Origin: Oligoflexales bacterium
GTDB lineage: Bacteria > Bdellovibrionota_B > Oligoflexia > Oligoflexales > RGVZ01
Direction: 5' to 3'
Assembly (NCBI GenBank): GCA_947476525.1
Contig: CANJQY010000011.1
Location: 1 to 34,238, forward strand
Length of the DNA: 34,238 bases
The notes under the pieces were generated by a model that did not search any database, was not told where the DNA came from, and saw only the letters and a list, made by a program, of their open reading frames with translations. Of this stretch, positions 1-8,314 are shown in pieces. Both the position numbers and the translations under genes were made by a program. Numbering within the stretch: the first letter of the stretch is position 1; the number at the start of each line of letters is the position of its first letter.

Positions 1-1112
1 GCGATAAGGCGAGACCGTTTTTGGGGGTTGGAGCGACTTTGCACGTAGGCATAAAGAGGCACAATGAACAAACTTGCGCTTACTCCTACCATTCCGAGGT
101 CAATGAGCACACGCCACGGGATCTCCACGTTCAAAATTCCCAGTGTTGGCAAGTTAATCTGTGCAATGCTCCCACCTGAACCACCAGCAAATGCAAAGTC
201 TAATGCAAAAATCGACATCCCTAATGCTCCGACAGGTACAATCCCAAGTTCGATTTCGCCACCGGAGAGCTTTTCGGAAATAATCGCGCCCAACCCAATG
301 CAGATAGAAAACGTCGCCAGTAGCACCGTCGTCGTGTTTGGATTGCTGCTATTTAATGCGTATTTGGAATAATTTGGTATCTGCGCAAGAATTGTCGCGC
401 CGAAATACCAGAACCAAGAAATTCCCATGACCGCGTTCCAGATTCCTTCTCGTTGTCGACATATGTTTACGAGCTCTCTCATGTCGCGCACAAAATTAAA
501 ACTTATTTTCAAACGAGCATCGGCAGGCTCCGCTTTGGGTATGTACATCGAACAAATCCAACCTACGATCGCCGTCCCCATAATCCATGAAGCCACGGCC
601 TGAGATTCACCTTTTGAGGCAAGGGCTCCTCCGAGAATCGTGCCCGAGAGAATGGCCAGAAACGTTCCCATCTCAATTAGTGCATTACCTGCCACCAACT
701 CGGACTCTTTTAAGTGTTGCGGCAAAATCGAATATTTGACTGGACCAAAAAAAGTAGAGTGCACACCTAATAAAAACAGTGCCAAAAATAAGACCGGTGT
801 TGAATGCGAATAGAACCCACCACTGCCGACTATCATGATTAAAATTTCAGCAAATTTAACCCTGCGCATCACCGTCGCCTTGTCAAATTTATCGGCAATT
901 TGACCGGCAAGTGGCGAAAAAATGAAAAATGGCAGGATAAAAACAGCAGCAGCAACATTGACTAAAAAACCGCCGTCGGCCTCTGACGCCGATTGATAGG
1001 CCAGCATGATGACCATCGCATTTTTGAAGATATTGTCATTAAATGCGCCAGCTGATTGAGTCCAAAAAAGCGGGCTAAAACGGCGCCTGACCAGTAATTT
1101 AGAAATGGACAT
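1..1112 (-). CDS. MFS transporter, LplT-like (lysophospholipid transporter family), 3' end missing
   Basis: This is an inner-membrane transporter of the major facilitator superfamily. The N-terminus reads RRRFSPLFWTQSAGAFNDN, and the 'QslGAFNDN' pattern is typical of the LplT/Aas-type branch that flips lysophospholipids inward. About 370 residues are visible, with repeated hydrophobic helices and a central 'FGPVKYSILPQHL' loop between the early helices. The last visible residues (PLYAYVQSRSNPQKRSRLI) match the late cytoplasmic loop of that branch, so only the last helices and any C-terminal domain are missing. Some relatives are fused to PlsC acyltransferase and acyl-ACP synthetase domains; this cannot be judged here. 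The ATG at 1112 has a GAGGG motif 3-4 bases upstream. The gene diverges from the methyltransferase gene. I am confident of the superfamily and moderately sure of the LplT-like branch. Confidence 0.85.
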   Translation of the reverse strand, partial: MSISKLLVRRRFSPLFWTQSAGAFNDNIFKNAMVIMLAYQSASEADGGFLVNVAAAVFILPFFIFSPLAGQIADKFDKATVMRRVKFAEILIMIVGSGGFYSHSTPVLFLALFLLGVHSTFFGPVKYSILPQHLKESELVAGNALIEMGTFLAILSGTILGGALASKGESQAVASWIMGTAIVGWICSMYIPKAEPADARLKISFNFVRDMRELVNICRQREGIWNAVMGISWFWYFGATILAQIPNYSKYALNSSNPNTTTVLLATFSICIGLGAIISEKLSGGEIELGIVPVGALGMSIFALDFAFAGGSGGSIAQINLPTLGILNVEIPWRVLIDLGMVGVSASLFIVPLYAYVQSRSNPQKRSRLI

Positions 1113-1131
1113 GATCCCTCACTCATATTTC

Positions 1132-1150
1132 CGAGGACGTTACATCCTCG
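1132..1150. promoter_or_regulatory. Inverted repeat in the leader of the MFS gene
   Basis: CGAGGA-7 nt-TCCTCG forms a perfect 6-bp stem 20 bases upstream of the MFS start codon, on the transcribed leader side. It could be an operator or an RNA hairpin in the 5' untranslated region. There is no T-run, so it is not an intrinsic terminator. Confidence 0.3.
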
Positions 1151-1152
1151 AC

Positions 1153-1180
1153 TTCACGGAGCAGTGCTAGTAAGTATATT
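1153..1180 (+). promoter_or_regulatory. Possible sigma-70-type promoter for the methyltransferase gene
   Basis: TTCACG, a 16-bp spacer and TATATT are suitably spaced, with a predicted start near 1187. The same AT-rich stretch also contains a TATACT on the opposite strand that could serve the divergent MFS gene. The -35 match is poor, so this is tentative. Confidence 0.25.
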
Positions 1181-1318
1181 CTAACTGAAAAGCAACCATT
1201 TCACTAGTCACAATGGCGCAAAAAATAAAAACGACTCAATCGACGGATACTCTGCTAAGGTGCAGTGCATCGCCAAAAAAAAAGAACGCTAAATCAACGT
1301 GAACGCTGGGAAAATATT

Positions 1319-2173
1319 ATGAATGTTAATAAAAAATCCCCGAAACCGTCGTTAAAAAAATCGGGCAAGTCAAAATCAAAATCTCCCTTCGACAAATATT
1401 TTCTCTACACGCATTCGGTTCAAGGGGCCGAGCACGACGCGGAGTTGCTTTGGAAGATCCTGCGGACTTGCTCGGATGGCAATCTGCCTAAAAATCCCAC
1501 TTTGCAAGAAGATTTCTGCGCGACCGCGATGCTCTGTTACGAGTGGGCAAAGCTAGGTCCCAACCACCGCGCAACAGGAATAGATTTGGACTCAGCCGCA
1601 TTAAGTTGGGGCGCTGAACACCATGCAGACAGCCTATCCAAAGCACAGCTGGCCAATGTCGAGATGATCCACGGTGATGTGCTTGATAATCATAACGTGC
1701 GATCGAATGTTATTTGTGCCCTCAACTTCTCTTATTTTTTTATTAAAGAACGAGAGCGTCTCAAAGAATATTTTGTGGCATCCCGAAAAGCACTCGCGAA
1801 AAATGGCCTGCTTATTTTGGACGCTTTTGGAGGACCAGATTACCTCGTGTCGCATATTAATCAACGTCGCAACAAAGAAGAGAAATTCAACTTCTGGTGG
1901 GAGATTGAAACATTTGACGCCATTAACAATCAGATCAAATGTCACCTTCATTTTCAACGTGACGGCGAGTCGCGTAAAAATCGCGTTTTTTCCTACGACT
2001 GGAGATTGTGGAGTATCCCTGAACTGACTGATATTTTGCATGAGGCCGGCTTTAAGAACGTCCAATATTGGGCTGAAGGCTTAACGTCAAAAGGTAACGG
2101 AAACGGTAAATTCAAGCCAATCCACTCGGAAAAAGATTGCCGAACATGGATCACCTACCTCATAGCAAAATAA
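1319..2173 (+). CDS. Class I SAM-dependent methyltransferase
   Basis: A cytoplasmic methyltransferase of unknown substrate. After a Lys/Ser-rich N-terminal tail come the Rossmann-fold signatures: an altered glycine-loop strand (LQEDFCATAML), the acidic strand end 'ATGIDLD' that binds the ribose of SAM, then 'EMIHGDVLD' and 'NVICALNFSYFFI' (motif IV region), and 'LAKNGLLILDAFGG'. The C-terminal part (YDWRLWSIPELTDILHEAGF) matches the substrate-side helices common in Methyltransf_11/25 enzymes. The frame is open from a GTG at 1265. I chose the ATG at 1319 because GGGA lies 7 bases upstream, while the GTG has only an AAGG 4 bases away. It stands alone between the MFS gene and the flagellar promoter region, and nothing nearby suggests a substrate. 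Confidence 0.8.
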   Translation: MNVNKKSPKPSLKKSGKSKSKSPFDKYFLYTHSVQGAEHDAELLWKILRTCSDGNLPKNPTLQEDFCATAMLCYEWAKLGPNHRATGIDLDSAALSWGAEHHADSLSKAQLANVEMIHGDVLDNHNVRSNVICALNFSYFFIKERERLKEYFVASRKALAKNGLLILDAFGGPDYLVSHINQRRNKEEKFNFWWEIETFDAINNQIKCHLHFQRDGESRKNRVFSYDWRLWSIPELTDILHEAGFKNVQYWAEGLTSKGNGNGKFKPIHSEKDCRTWITYLIAK

Positions 2174-2174
2174 A

Positions 2175-2204
2175 TTGCCTAGCTAATCCTGGTTTTGCCT
2201 AGCT
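2175..2204 (+). promoter_or_regulatory. Paired 10-bp direct repeat, candidate activator site upstream of fliK
   Basis: TTGCCTAGCT occurs at 2175-2184 and again, identically, at 2195-2204, exactly 20 bp (about two helical turns) apart. The pair lies about 75-105 bp upstream of the transcription start predicted from the sigma-54-type site, where enhancer-binding activators of flagellar genes usually bind. The role is inferred; the repeat is plain in the sequence. Confidence 0.4.
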
Positions 2205-2253
2205 GACGAACGTTTTTTACTTCCAACCCATTGAAATTAATCAAACCAAAGTC

Positions 2254-2269
2254 TGGCACAAATCGTGCT
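2254..2269 (+). promoter_or_regulatory. Sigma-54 (RpoN) promoter candidate for fliK-flgD
   Basis: TGGCAC-N5-GTGCT matches the RpoN consensus TGGCAC-N5-TTGCW with one mismatch in the -12 block. The invariant GG and GC dinucleotides have the correct spacing. The start of transcription would be near 2280, giving a leader of about 45 nt to the fliK GTG. Sigma-54 control of hook-stage flagellar genes is well known in many bacteria with polar flagella. Confidence 0.6.
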
Positions 2270-2324
2270 TTAAGATCTATGGAAGCATTTTCGTTCGTCA
2301 TCGGAACTATGGAGCAAAACTTTA

Positions 2325-4904
2325 GTGAAACCCTTGCTAGGACAAGTTCAGAACCAGGCCCACCTTGATGATCTTTTGGGATCACCAAAGGCGAGGGGCG
2401 GCAATTTTGTCCCTGCGCCATCAGAACACCCCTCTATTGTTGGTGCGAATTCTAAGGAACCAAGTTTTACTCAGATGCTGATGGCGAGTATTCAAAAAGA
2501 CAACCAATTGAAACACGTCCAAGGTAAGGCCCCAGCTCCAAAAATTCCGGACCACCTTCCTCGGGCCGAGCGCCCGATGCAAAAAACTGCAATCCCGCAA
2601 CCTCAGCTGGGTGCCGCCGACAAGCCAAGTCATCAAGATCCTTCAAGAGATGCTGTGCCGGCTAAAAAAATTGGAATTCCTAGCAAGCTCGCCCCTGCAT
2701 CAACCCCTGATGTCCATGCGGCGGCCATGAGCAAGAGAGCAGCGGCACAAGAAGTGCCAGCGTCACTAAATCCCCTCAAGAAACAAATTGGCGGCAAGCT
2801 AACTTCCGATTCCATTTTAAATGGCAACGCCATCCTCGCCTTTGTTGCGGGACGGCTTGATAAATTAGAACCAGAGTCGGTGCCAGGTATTGTACAAGGG
2901 AGCTTGTGGATCAAAGAGGCCGTGGCGTCGCAAGACGTTGCTTCCTTCATGGAGACTCCGATGACGATTGGAGATCTGTCTCAGTTGCTCGAACTTGATC
3001 AAGGACTATTGAACAAAGCCTCATCGGCGGGTTTAGATCCATCTAACGTTGTGACACCAAACGAATTTCTTGCCGCTCTTGGTTTAGACACAAACAAAGT
3101 CGTGAGTGAACTCAAAACTTTACAGGAACGCCTGCCTGTTGAAGGAATTAAACCTTACATAGAACGCGCAAGAGCCGCTGGTGCAAAAGCCGCCGGTAAC
3201 GACAACGCACAAGTTGACGTTCAAAATCCTTCTGGATCTGAAGAAGCTCCACTAACTTCACTTAACGAAGCGTATCCTGCTGAAATTTCAATACCGAAAT
3301 CCATGGAGCTAACAGCTTCACCGAACCAGTTGAGTTCACTTGCAAATTTAGCAAATCCAAGTGCGCCGATTAACATGGCTCAGGTGAATCAAAACGCGAG
3401 ATCAGCAGAGGCGAGCACGCTTGCTGCCGTGAAACCACAAACACTAAACCCAACATCGGCCGCGAAGCCTAACCTCCTTGCCGCCACGTCGCCTTTGATG
3501 AATCCAACCAGTGGGTTTTATGCTAAGTCGCAAACATTTTCAGACCCTGGTGACTCGCTGTTGGCACAGGCCATCAGCTCTGGCTCAAACATCATTTCGC
3601 CCGCAAATTTTCAAAATGACGGCGCATTACTTGACAGTAACAGCCAAGAAAATAGCAGCCCGATTCTTGCGTCACTGTTACCCGGTAACCAAATGCCAGG
3701 GTTACAGGCCATTCAGTCTATGATTTCCTCCCTAACCACCGGCAATACTAATGACGTGAAAACGCCAAATATTCTAACGAGTCTTGAGCCCCGGGATCAC
3801 TTCGCTGAAATGGGGCAAGAAATGAATCCACTCTCGTCGGTTAGCGTAGATTTCGGAGGCGATGGTGTGAACCAGCGATCGCTGCAAGAGCATTTGCTGG
3901 CGCGCGGCCTTAACGTTCAATCTATGAATCAGGCAAATGGCGACGCAGCAGTCACTAATCCTGCGGCATCAAGCCTACAAATTCAAAATGCAAGCAATAC
4001 CTTGGGCGGGGAAACTCAAAGTGTCGCATCTCAATTGGCCATGAAATCGGCGGAAGCTGCGGCCATAAATTCTAAACCAAATTTTGAACCAGATTCAGTG
4101 GCTAAACCCGAGCCTGAATCAGCCACCAATGCTCTCAACAAGAACAGCGCAAGTCTTTTGAGCGGAAATTTAAATTCTACCGCCCAGTCGATTACGTCAC
4201 TTCGCGAAAGTTTCTCAGGAGATACCGGAGCCTTTCGCGATGATGAACAATCTCAAGACAGGTCCGAAAACTTAGGCGACCAGGTGAGTGATGTGTCGAC
4301 ATCATTCTCCCAAGGTCTACAAGACAACCTCGGAGCTCGGCCGACAGAGTCAGCGGCAACAGGAAAATTGGCTTCGGCCGCAAAATCTGGTCCAGCCGAA
4401 ACCCTATCTAGTAAGATCTTTAACCACGCGCAAATGATGTTCAAAAATGGCGGCGGATCCATGCGTTTAGACATGGAAGCCCCTGGAATTGGTAAAATTA
4501 ACGTGGCAATTAATCTAAGTAACAATAATTTAGATATTCGCATAATTACACCTTCCGACCAAGCGCGTGATATGATTACCAAGGAGGTTACAGGACTTCG
4601 CGAAGGTTTAATCCAACAGGGTATCAGTTTACGAGGACTGGAAGTTGGGAAAGCTGGAGAGTCGTCATCAGGCAACTTTGCGGGTCAAGGAAATCAGCAG
4701 CGTGGACACAGTGGACAGTTCGGACAAAATGCGCAGGATCAACGAGCAACTTATAACGACATGGTAGATTATGTTCAGTCGTTTAAGAACTCTTATGTAC
4801 CTCGCGACATCCGCCCAATGTCGGATTTGACTACTGCCACAAACCGTTGGAACTCTCGCACAACTTCTTCAACGGGAACTGGTCGCCTAGAAATTCGTGT
4901 TTAA
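2325..4904 (+). CDS. fliK: Flagellar hook-length control protein FliK
   Basis: FliK is secreted by the flagellar type III apparatus, measures hook length and switches export specificity through FlhB. The first 700 or so residues are low-complexity, rich in Ala, Ser, Asn, Gln and Pro, as expected for the extended ruler part. The conserved Flg_hook domain is at about residues 690-790 (SMRLDMEAPGIGKINVAI, then LDIRIITPSDQARDMI and LREGLIQQGISLRGLEVG). At 859 residues it is about twice the length of the Salmonella protein, because of the spacer. The GTG start at 2325 has GGAG 10 bases upstream. The upstream ATG at 2309 is in another frame and soon reaches a stop. flgD follows after 51 bases and the two are probably one transcript from the sigma-54-type site. 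Confidence 0.9.
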   Translation: MKPLLGQVQNQAHLDDLLGSPKARGGNFVPAPSEHPSIVGANSKEPSFTQMLMASIQKDNQLKHVQGKAPAPKIPDHLPRAERPMQKTAIPQPQLGAADKPSHQDPSRDAVPAKKIGIPSKLAPASTPDVHAAAMSKRAAAQEVPASLNPLKKQIGGKLTSDSILNGNAILAFVAGRLDKLEPESVPGIVQGSLWIKEAVASQDVASFMETPMTIGDLSQLLELDQGLLNKASSAGLDPSNVVTPNEFLAALGLDTNKVVSELKTLQERLPVEGIKPYIERARAAGAKAAGNDNAQVDVQNPSGSEEAPLTSLNEAYPAEISIPKSMELTASPNQLSSLANLANPSAPINMAQVNQNARSAEASTLAAVKPQTLNPTSAAKPNLLAATSPLMNPTSGFYAKSQTFSDPGDSLLAQAISSGSNIISPANFQNDGALLDSNSQENSSPILASLLPGNQMPGLQAIQSMISSLTTGNTNDVKTPNILTSLEPRDHFAEMGQEMNPLSSVSVDFGGDGVNQRSLQEHLLARGLNVQSMNQANGDAAVTNPAASSLQIQNASNTLGGETQSVASQLAMKSAEAAAINSKPNFEPDSVAKPEPESATNALNKNSASLLSGNLNSTAQSITSLRESFSGDTGAFRDDEQSQDRSENLGDQVSDVSTSFSQGLQDNLGARPTESAATGKLASAAKSGPAETLSSKIFNHAQMMFKNGGGSMRLDMEAPGIGKINVAINLSNNNLDIRIITPSDQARDMITKEVTGLREGLIQQGISLRGLEVGKAGESSSGNFAGQGNQQRGHSGQFGQNAQDQRATYNDMVDYVQSFKNSYVPRDIRPMSDLTTATNRWNSRTTSSTGTGRLEIRV

Positions 4905-4955
4905 AGGCCCTCCAAAACCGTTACACTGGTGCAATAAGCACACGGAGGGATCAGC

Positions 4956-6155
4956 ATGACCATACTTCCATCACAGTTAGCCCCAGTAAATCCGCCGAAT
5001 ACATTTGAGTATAATAAGCTTGCTCTTGCAGACAAACTCGAGGCGGTGGACAAAAACGCCGAGCCAAAAATTGATTTCAGAACATTACTTCAAAGTTCGA
5101 ATGCAGATACTGACCGAGAGCGCCAAGCAAAAAAAACTGGCGACTTAAGCGCAGCTAAAACTGACGAAGAGTTTAGAAGCATGCTAGCTGACAAGGCAAA
5201 TCCAAAGAGAGCTCCAAAAAACACGCTCGGCAAAGACGATTTTATGAAGCTTTTCATTGCTCAGATGCAATCTCAAGACCCGCTAAATCCTCAAGATTCC
5301 AGTCAAATGGCGGCACAGATGGCGCAATTTAACGGACTTGAGCAGATGATGAACGTCAACAAAACACTTGAGACTATGCTCACCAGCCAAAGCACGGATA
5401 GGGCTATTGGTATGGTAAATTATGTAGGTAAAGAAATCGACATAGGCAATGGAATGCTAAAATGGGATAAAAATAAACTCACAAAAAGTTCCTTTGACGT
5501 CGAACAGCCGCTTGCCAATTCCTTTATAGAAGTTCGCGATTCTGGCGGCCAAGTCATAGCACAAGAGGATCTCGGCAACCTAATGCCCGGAGAGCATAAT
5601 CTCAAATGGGATGGTCAGCTGAAAGACGGCACGTCTGCCGGCGCTGGAATATACCATTTTTCTTTGACTGGTAAAACCATGGATGGGGTTGACATACCGT
5701 TGCCAATCAAAAGTAAGGTCAAGGTTACCGGCATTGATCTTCAAGCCCCAGGCGGTGCGTTCTTCACGGAGCTCGGAAAAATTTCAATCAAAGATGTATC
5801 GAGCGTCGGAGTCCAGGGATTTGAGGCGGAGCGATCAGTCGCACAAGCGGCACAAGGCCTTTCCCAAGGGGCGGGTCAAAATCCAAATCAAAATCTTCCG
5901 AATGCCAATCCTGAGTTTGGACCAGATGGTGAGCCTGCAATTCCACAAAATGCAATTCCACCTGAATTAATGGAGGGCCTCAATAATATGGGATTAAGCG
6001 GGTCCGAATTAGGAGAATCGGATGCATCTCAGCCGCCAGCAGTTAAGCCAGATGTTGCAGCTCCCCTTGAATCAGCACAGGCCGGGCCGCAGGCTGCCGA
6101 TCAAGACAATCAGCCCGGCAACATGAATATTCCAGTAACAATCGCCAAAAAGTAA
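4956..6155 (+). CDS. flgD: Flagellar hook assembly (cap) protein FlgD, extended at both ends
   Basis: FlgD is the scaffolding cap on which FlgE hook subunits polymerise. The signature N-terminal region lies at about residues 89-145 (LGKDDFMKLFIAQMQSQDPL, NPQDSSQMAAQMAQFNGLEQM). A Tudor/FlgD-Ig-like beta region follows to about residue 260 (IEVRDSGGQVIAQEDLGN, HNLKWDGQLKDGTSAGAGIY). At 399 residues it is far longer than the usual 220-240. There is an extra Lys/Asp-rich segment of about 85 residues in front and an Asn/Gln/Pro-rich tail of about 115 residues behind. The ATG has a strong GGAGGG upstream. A flgE gene, the usual next neighbour, is absent here. Confidence 0.92.
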   Translation: MTILPSQLAPVNPPNTFEYNKLALADKLEAVDKNAEPKIDFRTLLQSSNADTDRERQAKKTGDLSAAKTDEEFRSMLADKANPKRAPKNTLGKDDFMKLFIAQMQSQDPLNPQDSSQMAAQMAQFNGLEQMMNVNKTLETMLTSQSTDRAIGMVNYVGKEIDIGNGMLKWDKNKLTKSSFDVEQPLANSFIEVRDSGGQVIAQEDLGNLMPGEHNLKWDGQLKDGTSAGAGIYHFSLTGKTMDGVDIPLPIKSKVKVTGIDLQAPGGAFFTELGKISIKDVSSVGVQGFEAERSVAQAAQGLSQGAGQNPNQNLPNANPEFGPDGEPAIPQNAIPPELMEGLNNMGLSGSELGESDASQPPAVKPDVAAPLESAQAGPQAADQDNQPGNMNIPVTIAKK

Positions 6156-6159
6156 ATTG

Positions 6160-6747
6160 ATGAACTACGCCGTATCGTCACATAGATCTATCAGCCCAGT
6201 CATTTTTTTCGTCTGGCTATTGGCCACAAGTGGCCAGGCTGCGGCCGAGGCAACTGCAGAAAAAAATTCCAACGCTTCCCCCGTGGCCGCTTCCGTGGCT
6301 GGTGCTGTGAGAGTCCAGGGAGAGGTTACCACCGCCGGCACGCCTGACAGTCGTCAGACACTGGTTACCGGTGGACCGGATCATAAATCCACGCCACTGT
6401 GCGAGGGTGGAAAAAAGCCTGAAATCACTGGAGTCACTGGCACCGTGATCACGGCAGAAGGTAGCCATCAAAATTCCGGGAGAAAGCATTGTTTTTTGTC
6501 AACCTCCTACACAATCGATGAAATATCTCCAGGTCACGCAGCCATAGTCGGCAAGTTAATAGCTAGTGACGTCAATCAGTTTTCAATTGTGGCGGCTTCT
6601 GGAAAGTTGTGGAAGCTTTCGAAATTATCGCCTGGCGTCCAAAAAATGGCAAATAAAGAGGTGGTTGTTGAGCTTGCTGCGACCCCAAGTATTAGTGGGG
6701 AGCCTCGGTGGCTGGTCGTGCGCGCATTTGAATTGCCTGTGCCTTAG
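6160..6747 (+). CDS. Small secreted protein of unknown function in the flagellar operon
   Basis: I do not recognise a family. The N-terminus has a signal peptide (hydrophobic SPVIFFVWLLATSG, then QAAAEA as a likely cleavage region). An Ala/Val/Thr-rich linker follows. From about residue 82 there is a compact beta-rich part with two cysteines (LCEGGKKPEI and RKHCFLS), which could form a disulfide in the periplasm. The start is 4 bases after the flgD stop. A TTG directly precedes the ATG and I use the ATG. No good SD is visible, so translation may be coupled to flgD. Position suggests a periplasmic partner of hook or flagellar assembly, but this rests on context only. Confidence 0.6.
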   Translation: MNYAVSSHRSISPVIFFVWLLATSGQAAAEATAEKNSNASPVAASVAGAVRVQGEVTTAGTPDSRQTLVTGGPDHKSTPLCEGGKKPEITGVTGTVITAEGSHQNSGRKHCFLSTSYTIDEISPGHAAIVGKLIASDVNQFSIVAASGKLWKLSKLSPGVQKMANKEVVVELAATPSISGEPRWLVVRAFELPVP

Positions 6748-6769
6748 TCTTTTGGCGCTGCACCAAATA

Positions 6770-8314
6770 CTACACGGTGTGAATTTGAAATGCAGATTCT
6801 GTTAACCCTGAAATCGTTACTTCATTTTGTTTAAAAGTAACGGTCAAGTTCCACCGATCGACGATTTCTTGAAACCATTCGCGTTCTTCTTCGAGAATCC
6901 AATCGCGAATATCCTCACGAACGCGGACCTGAAGATTTTTCTTCCCGGTTTGATTGTAAACGCGCACCATTTCCCGCAAAAGATCGTGGGCGCTGGTCAC
7001 GACACTTTTAGTTTTGCCGCGACCTGCACAATGAAGGCAGTCGTCGAGTAGCAAATGCTCAAGGGACTCATTGGTGCGCTTTCGAGTCATCTGGACAAGT
7101 CCAAGTTCGCTTATTTTAAGAACGTTCGTTTTTGCCCGATCTGATTTCAGCTCCTCTATAAACGCATTGCAAAGCGTCTCGCGATCGCCGGCCAACTTCA
7201 TATCAATAAAATCGACGACAATAATGCCGCCAATATTTCGCAGACGAAGTTGGGCCACGACTGCCTTAACGGCTTCAAGATTGGTTTTTAGAACTGTATC
7301 CGCTGGATTGCTTTGCCCAACGAACCTTCCCGTATTAATATCAAAACAGGTCAAGGCTTCCGCTTGATCTATGATGATGTAACCTCCGCTAGGAAGCTCC
7401 ACCCGTTTGCTCAGCGCTCGATCAATATCCATCTCGATTCCATAAACATCAAAAATCGGGGCGGGCTCTGAATATAATTCAAGTTTCCCTTGGGCTTCGG
7501 CGGAAGTTGCTGCTAACAGCAGCCCAATTTTTTCGTGCAATTGAACATCATCAACGACAATTTTTCCAATTTCATCCGAGTAATTTTCCCTAACCACTCT
7601 TTGAGTCAATTCTATGTCGCGGTGCAATAGCGCTGGAGATTCTACGGCTGTAAATTTTGCTTGGACGATTTTCCATTGTTCAACTAAGTAATGCATTTCG
7701 CGCAGCAACACATCGGCAGAAGTCCCTTGTGCTGCAGTTCGCACGATCACGGCCAAATTTTCAGGTTTACACGAGGCTATGGTCGCTTTTAAACGAGCTC
7801 TTTCGCCTTCGTCCTCAATTTTCTTTGATACACCGACATGATTGAAATAGGGAGAAAGCACCAGGTAGCGGCCAGGAAACGTGATGAACATCGACAGCCG
7901 TGCACCTTTATTTCCTAGGGGGTCTTTCGCAACTTGAACCATGAGGGTTTGTCCTTCACGCAACAAACCTTCGATGGCCGTTTTTTTCCATTTCAATTTT
8001 TTCTCAAGCTCATGCTCTAGCTCACTACTAGTCAATTCGTGGCTGGATTCGGCGAGGATCTTGCGGCTTTGCGCAATAAAATCGTCGTTCAATACGTCGC
8101 TTACGTAGAGAAACGCACTGCGCATTTCACCGACATCTACAAATGAAGATTGAATCCCCGGCAAGACGCGAAGAATCTTGCCCTTGTAAATATTGCCAAC
8201 CAGCCCTCGATCACTGTGCCGTTCGATATAAATCTCGGACACCCGCTCTTTTTCCACCACCGCAACCCGAGTTTCTGACGCAGAGTGATTGACAATAATT
8301 TGCTTCAGAATCAT
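6770..8314 (-). CDS. rng: Ribonuclease G/E family endoribonuclease
   Basis: A cytoplasmic single-strand endoribonuclease acting in rRNA maturation and mRNA decay. Visible features: an S1 RNA-binding domain at about residues 37-125 (GNIYKGKILRVLPGIQSSFV); the catalytic DNase I-like part with magnesium ligands D325 (CFDINTGRF) and D368 (VVDFIDMK); and the zinc-link cysteines C426 and C429 (DDCLHCAGRG) that hold the dimer. At 514 residues, with no long C-terminal degradosome scaffold, it resembles RNase G (about 490 residues) rather than full RNase E. The ATG overlaps the waaA stop as ATGA and has AGGAGG 9 bases upstream. It is the last gene of the LPS core operon, an unusual partner for it. It converges on the secreted-protein gene with a 22-base gap. 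Confidence 0.92.
   Translation of the reverse strand: MILKQIIVNHSASETRVAVVEKERVSEIYIERHSDRGLVGNIYKGKILRVLPGIQSSFVDVGEMRSAFLYVSDVLNDDFIAQSRKILAESSHELTSSELEHELEKKLKWKKTAIEGLLREGQTLMVQVAKDPLGNKGARLSMFITFPGRYLVLSPYFNHVGVSKKIEDEGERARLKATIASCKPENLAVIVRTAAQGTSADVLLREMHYLVEQWKIVQAKFTAVESPALLHRDIELTQRVVRENYSDEIGKIVVDDVQLHEKIGLLLAATSAEAQGKLELYSEPAPIFDVYGIEMDIDRALSKRVELPSGGYIIIDQAEALTCFDINTGRFVGQSNPADTVLKTNLEAVKAVVAQLRLRNIGGIIVVDFIDMKLAGDRETLCNAFIEELKSDRAKTNVLKISELGLVQMTRKRTNESLEHLLLDDCLHCAGRGKTKSVVTSAHDLLREMVRVYNQTGKKNLQVRVREDIRDWILEEEREWFQEIVDRWNLTVTFKQNEVTISGLTESAFQIHTV

Noticed and set aside
64-372. Plus-strand frame at the window start
   Set aside because: It is antisense to the clear MFS transporter reading frame, which runs off the window on the minus strand.
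2309-2325. ATG at 2309 as the fliK start
   Set aside because: It is in another frame and reaches a stop after about 19 codons. The GTG at 2325 is in frame with the FliK sequence.
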